Source: Archivesica marissinica
Lineage: Eukaryota > Mollusca > Bivalvia > Venerida > Vesicomyidae
NCBI GenBank assembly: GCA_014843695.1
Contig: CM026391.1
Span: forward strand, 21,260,626 to 21,324,625
Length of the DNA: 64,000 bases
Direction: 5' to 3'
The position numbers and the translations under genes are program-made. Of the stretch, positions 26,801 through 32,800 are shown piece by piece. The stretch's first letter is position 1, and every line of letters begins with the position of its first letter. The notes below the pieces were generated by a model. The model did no database searches, was not told the origin of the DNA, and worked only from the letters and a program-made list of their open reading frames with translations.

Positions 26801-29800
26801 GCATTAATCACTCTCGAGGCCTCATTCCTGACTGAATCCATTGCCATGAGGGAGAGAGAAGAGGCATGTGGAATTTCAATGCCTTGCCTATGGGCACAAT
26901 CGTAACGGCTCCAGCGGGGTTCGAACTCCAGACCTTTTTCACCTGAAGCGAACCCGCTACCACTGCGCTATCACGACTTTTACCTTTGTTGATCATCTTT
27001 ATTGAGCAGCTTTGGTTGTTTTATTATTCATACATTTACGTTGTTATTATCCTCGGCATGTTGAACCCCTTCCAGTCAACCTGCATTTACATTCTGGTAA
27101 ACGCAGTTGCCCCTGAGATGTTGCTGAGTGTTTGATGTGATATGATCTTGCAATTCAAGCCATAGGCTGTCCAGTGGTCAACATGTTGGACTGTCAATCC
27201 CAGGTTCGATCCCCCATCTGACCCTAATACTATTAACAGTCTTTCAGATGGGACGTTAAACCGAGGTCTCGTGTATCGGTGCTATACACCGGGCATGCCA
27301 AACAACCAGGGTTGTTTCTGGAATTGGAGCGTCTTCAGATGGGACGTTAATCCGCAGTCTCGTGTATCGGTGCTATACACTGGGCATGCCAAACAACCAG
27401 GGTTGTTTCTGGAATTGGAGCGTCTTCAGATGGGACTTTAAACCGCAGTCTCGTGTATCGGTACTATACATCGGGCATGCCAAAGAACCAGGGTTGTTTC
27501 TGGAATTGGAGCGTCTTCTGATGGGACTTTAAACCGCAGTCTCGTGTATGGGTGCTATACACCGGGCATGCCAAACAACCAGGGTTGTTTCTGGAATTGG
27601 AGCGTCTTCAGATGGGACTTTAAACCGCAGTCTCGTGTATGGGTGCTATACACCGGGCATGCCAAACAACCAGGATTGTTTCTGGAATTGGAGCGTCCTC
27701 CCTATCCTTGCATTATCCTCCAAAACATAGATTGACTAATATACTTCTGGCGGTGTCGCCCCGATTAATCCATGGGGCGACCATATATAAATGTAGCCCG
27801 TTGAAAATTTCACACTAGCCAGTTTGAATGTTTACAACATTTATAAAGCACTCTGTATCGCGTTGTTTAATCTATTTATATATTACAGACAGGTAAATTT
27901 GCTTGTTCAGTTGTGCAGCCGTACCAGTGTGGAAGGCAGTGTGGCCGTCTGTTACCATGTGATAATCATATTTGCACGCTGATGTGTCACACTGTAGATG
28001 GGGCAGAAGATGCAACACAGGTATAATTTACATATTCTAAATCCACATACAAAATCCCCAATTTTGAATCCACATACAAAACTGTACACCGTGCACGTAA
28101 AAGAACCAGAGGAGACGCTGGTATGGGTCTGTCTGTATCATTGCACTATCCTCCAAAAATCTAAATTTACTAATCTCTTCAGGAGGCGTCGCTAATATGG
28201 GCAACCGGTAGCGACGATAAATAAACGTAAAACACAAACAGGCAGGGAAGATTGTACAGTATATCTTGTTCATTTGTACAAGCAGGGAAGATTGTACAGT
28301 ATATCTTGTTCATTTGTACAAGCAGGGAAGATTGTACAGTATATCTTGTTCATTTGTACAAGCAGTGAAGATTGTACAATATATCTTGTTCATTTGTATA
28401 AGCAGTGAAGATTGTACAATATATCTTGTTCATTTGTACAGACAGGGAAGATTGTACAATATATCTTGTTCATTTGTACAGACAGGGAAGATTGTACAAT
28501 ATATCTTGTTCATTTGTACAGGCAGGGAAGATTGTGCAGTATATCTTGTTCATTTGTACAGACAGGGAAGATTGTACAGTATATCTTGTTCATTTGTACA
28601 AGCAGGGAAGATTGTACAGTATATCTTGTTCATTTGTACAGACAGGGACGATTGTACAATATATCTTGTTCATTTGTACAAGCAGGGAAGATTGTACAGT
28701 ATATCTTGTTCATTTGTACAGACAGGGACGATTGTACAGTATATCTTGGTCATTTGTACAGACAGGGAAGATTGTACAGTATATCTTGTTCTTTTGTACA
28801 GGCAGGGAAGAACTGTCCGGAGTGTGAATTAGCGTGCCAGTTTGATCGTCCGGAGGAATGTACGCACGAGTGTACCCTGCCGTGTCATTCTGGACCGTGT
28901 CCACAATGTAACCAGATGTTCCGCATGCGATGTCACTGCCAGGCCACCGTACAGTACGTGGAGTGTAACAAGTGGGCAGACAGCACGGAGCAGCGCAAAA
29001 ACACACTGAAATCGTGTTCTGGACCGTGTCCGAAACTGGTAAAATAACCCTTCGCATACAAACTAACTTGAATTTAGTTCAACATTGTGCATAAAGAGAC
29101 AAGTTTATACAAATTTATTTTAGCTCGATTGCGAAACAAGTTATTTCAACTTATATTAATCACTCTCGAGACCTCATTCCTGATGGAATCCATCACCATG
29201 AGTGAGACAGAAGAGGCAACATGGAATTTAAATTGCTTGCATAAGGGCACAATCGTAACGGCTCCAGCGGGGCTCGAACTCCAGACCTTTCGCACCTGAT
29301 TGCAGTATTTACCTGATCCTGGCAATATGATTTGTAAACAAGATCATCTGTAAATAAATCAAGCTATCTACTGTTCTGTAATATTCAAGCAATCTTAAGT
29401 AATATATTGTTTGTTTGTTTGTTTGTTTGTTCCTATAAACAAAGAACAAAGCTACTGTACCCCAACGATAACGTGATTCCCGCGAAAAAGATAGCACAAG
29501 CTAATATTATTATAACGAGTAAAAAGAAGTTTATTATCATTTATGTATGCATTACACAGGATTATTTATTACACCCTACGTATTGATTTGGCTTATTCCA
29601 AACCTATTTATAGTAATGCTTGTAAATAACACGTTATCGTTGGGCCATAGTACCATTGTTATATCTGCAATAAACAACGATCTTTATTTGGCTGTTGAAT
29701 TTTGCTCCGCTTGCAAAATAACGCACATTTATTTGTTCGTAACATATTGGGTCATGTTAGAATGGAAATAATATTTGTCTTGCCGTTGTTTTTCAGCGAC

Positions 29801-32800
29801 TAAAATACGATTTGTCGTTCTGAGTTAATGTGGCATTCATTTCAAGTTAAATGTTGCCAGTTGGTGTGGTGTTCATTTCAAGTTTATGTAGTATTAAATG
29901 TTGCCAGTTGGTGTGGTGTTCATTTCAAGTTTATGTAGTATTAAATGTTGCCAGTTGGTGTGGTGTTCATTTCAAGTTGATGTAGTATTAAATGTTGCCA
30001 GTTGGTGTGGTGTTCATTTCAAGTTTATGTAGTATTAAATGTTGCCAGTTGGTGTAGTGTTCATTTCAAGTTTATGTAGTATTAAATGTTGCCAGTTGGT
30101 GTGGTGTTCATTTCAAGTTTATGTAGTATTAAATGTTGCCAGTTGGTGTGGTGTTCATTTCAAGTTTATGTAGTATTAAATGCTGCCAGTTGGTGTGGTG
30201 TTCATTTCAAGTTTATGTAGTATTAAATGTTGCCAGTTGGTGTGGTGTTCATTTCAAGTTGATGTAGTATTAAATGTTGCCAGTTGGTGTAGTGTTCATT
30301 TCAAGTTTATGTAGTATTAAATGTTGCCAGTTGATGTAGTGTTCATTTCAAGTTGATGTAGTATTAAATGTTGCCAGTTGGTGTGGTGTTCATTTCAAGT
30401 TGATGTAGTATTAAATGTTGCCAGTTGATGTAGTGTTCATTTCAAGTTGATATAGTATTAAATGTTGCCAGTTGGTGTGGTGTTCATTTCAAGTTGATAT
30501 AGTATTAAATGTTGCCAGTTGGTGTAGTGTTCATTTCAAGTTTATGTAGTATTAAATGTTGCCAGTTGGTGTGGTGTTCATTTCAAGTTAATGCAGTATT
30601 AAATGCTGCCAGTTGGTGTGGTGTTCATTTCAAGTCATTAAATGCTGCCAGTTGGTGTGGTGTTCATTTCAAGTTGATGTAGTATTAAATGTTGCCAGTT
30701 GGTGTAGTATTAAATGTTGCCAGTTGGTGTAATGTTCATTTCAAGTTAATGCAGTATTAAATGTTGCCAGTTGGTGTGGTGTTCATTTCAAGTTGATATA
30801 GTATTAAATGTTGCCAGTTGGTGTAGTGTTCATTTCAAGTTAATGCAGTATTAAATGTTGCCAGTTGATGTAGTGTTCATTTAAAGTTAATGCAGTATTA
30901 AATGTTGCCAGTTGATGTAGTGTTCATTTCAAGTTAATGCAGTATTAAATGTTGCCATTTGATGTAGTGTTCATTTCAAGTTAATGCAGTATTAAATGTT
31001 GCCAGTTGATGTAGTATTAAATGTTGCCAGTTGATGTAGTGTTCATTTCAAGTTAATGCAGTATTAAATGTTGCCAGTTGATGTAGTGTTCATTTAAAGT
31101 TAATGCAGTATTAAATGTTGCCAGTTGATGTAGTGTTCATTTCAAGTTAATGCAGTATTAAATGTTGCCATTTGATGTAGTGTTCATTTCAAGTTAATGC
31201 AGTATTAAATGTTGCCAGTTGATGTAGTATTAAATGTTGCCAGTTGGTGTGGTGTTCATTTCAAGTTAATGCAGTATTAAATGCTGCCAGTTGGTGTGGT
31301 GTTCATTTCAAGTCATTAAATGCTGCCAGTTGGTGTGGTGTTCATTTCAAGTTGATGTAGTATTAAATGTTGCCAGTTGGTGTAGTATTAAATGTTGCCA
31401 GTTGGTGTAATGTTCATTTCAAGTTAATGCAGTATTAAATGTTGCCAGTTGGTGTGGTGTTCATTTCAAGTTGATATAGTATTAAATGTTGCCAGTTGGT
31501 GTAGTGTTCATTTCAAGTTAATGCAGTATTAAATGTTGCCAGTTGATGTAGTGTTCATTTAAAGTTAATGCAGTATTAAATGTTGCCAGTTGATGTAGTG
31601 TTCATTTCAAGTTAATGCAGTATTAAATGTTGCCAGTTGATGTAGTGTTCATTTCAAGTTAATGCAGTATTAAATGTTGCCAGTTGATGTAGTATTAAAT
31701 GTTGCCAGTTGATGTAGTGTTCATTTCAAGTTAATGCAGTATTAAATGTTGCCAGTTGATGTAGTGTTCATTTAAGTTAATGCAGTATTAAATGTTGCCA
31801 GTTGATGTAGTGTTCATTTCAAGTTAATGCAGTATTAAATGTTGCCAGTTGATGTAGTGTTCATTTCAAGTTAATGCAGTATTAAATGTTGCCAGTTGAT
31901 GTAGTATTAAATGTTGCCAGTTGATGTAGTGTTCATTTCAAGTTAATGCAGTATTAAATGTTGCCAGTTGATGTAGTGTTCATTTAAAGTTAATGCAGTA
32001 TTAAATGTTGCCAGTTGATGTAGTGTTCATTTCAAGTTAATGCAGTATTAAATGTTGCCAGTTGATGTAGTGTTCATTTCAAGTTAATGCAGTATTAAAT
32101 GTTGCCAGTTGATGTAGTATTAAATGTTGCCAGTTGATGTAGTGTTCATTTCAAGTTAATGCAGTATTAAATGTTGCCAGTTGGTGTAGTGTTCATTTCA
32201 AGTTAATGCAGTATTAAATGTTGCCAGTTGATGTAGTGTTCATTTCTGTGGTTTTTTCAGTTGACATGTGGGCACCAGTGTAACCTGACCTGTCACCCTG
32301 GCAACTGTTCAAAGCCTGACCTCTGTGAGGCAAAGTTCAAGGTTAAATGTCCATGTCGCAGACAGAAGAGGGATGTGAAATGTAAGGACCGAGAAATGCA
32401 AGGAGCTAAATTACAATGTGACGCTGTGTGTAAATCTGAACTGGGCAAGAAGAAACAGGTAAATACACAAAATTGTTACCTCCCCTTGCTATAATTGTAC
32501 CATTTGCAAAATCCAGGGAGTACAAATGGTTAGTGTGTCCTCTGTTATCAACTGAACATGAATGAGCATAAATTGTAAACTGATTCATTAATGACAACGG
32601 GGCCGAGTGATTAAAGTTGTTTACTTCAAATCACTTGCCCCTCACTACTGTAGGTTCGAATCCCATTGGGGGTGTGAGGAAGCTATCCACCCGAGCTGTT
32701 GGTGCGACTTTAAACCCCCAAAAAAATCATTAATGACAACTGAACGTATCAAGGTTTTGTGTTTTACGTATATTTATCGTCGCTACCGGTTGCCCATATG

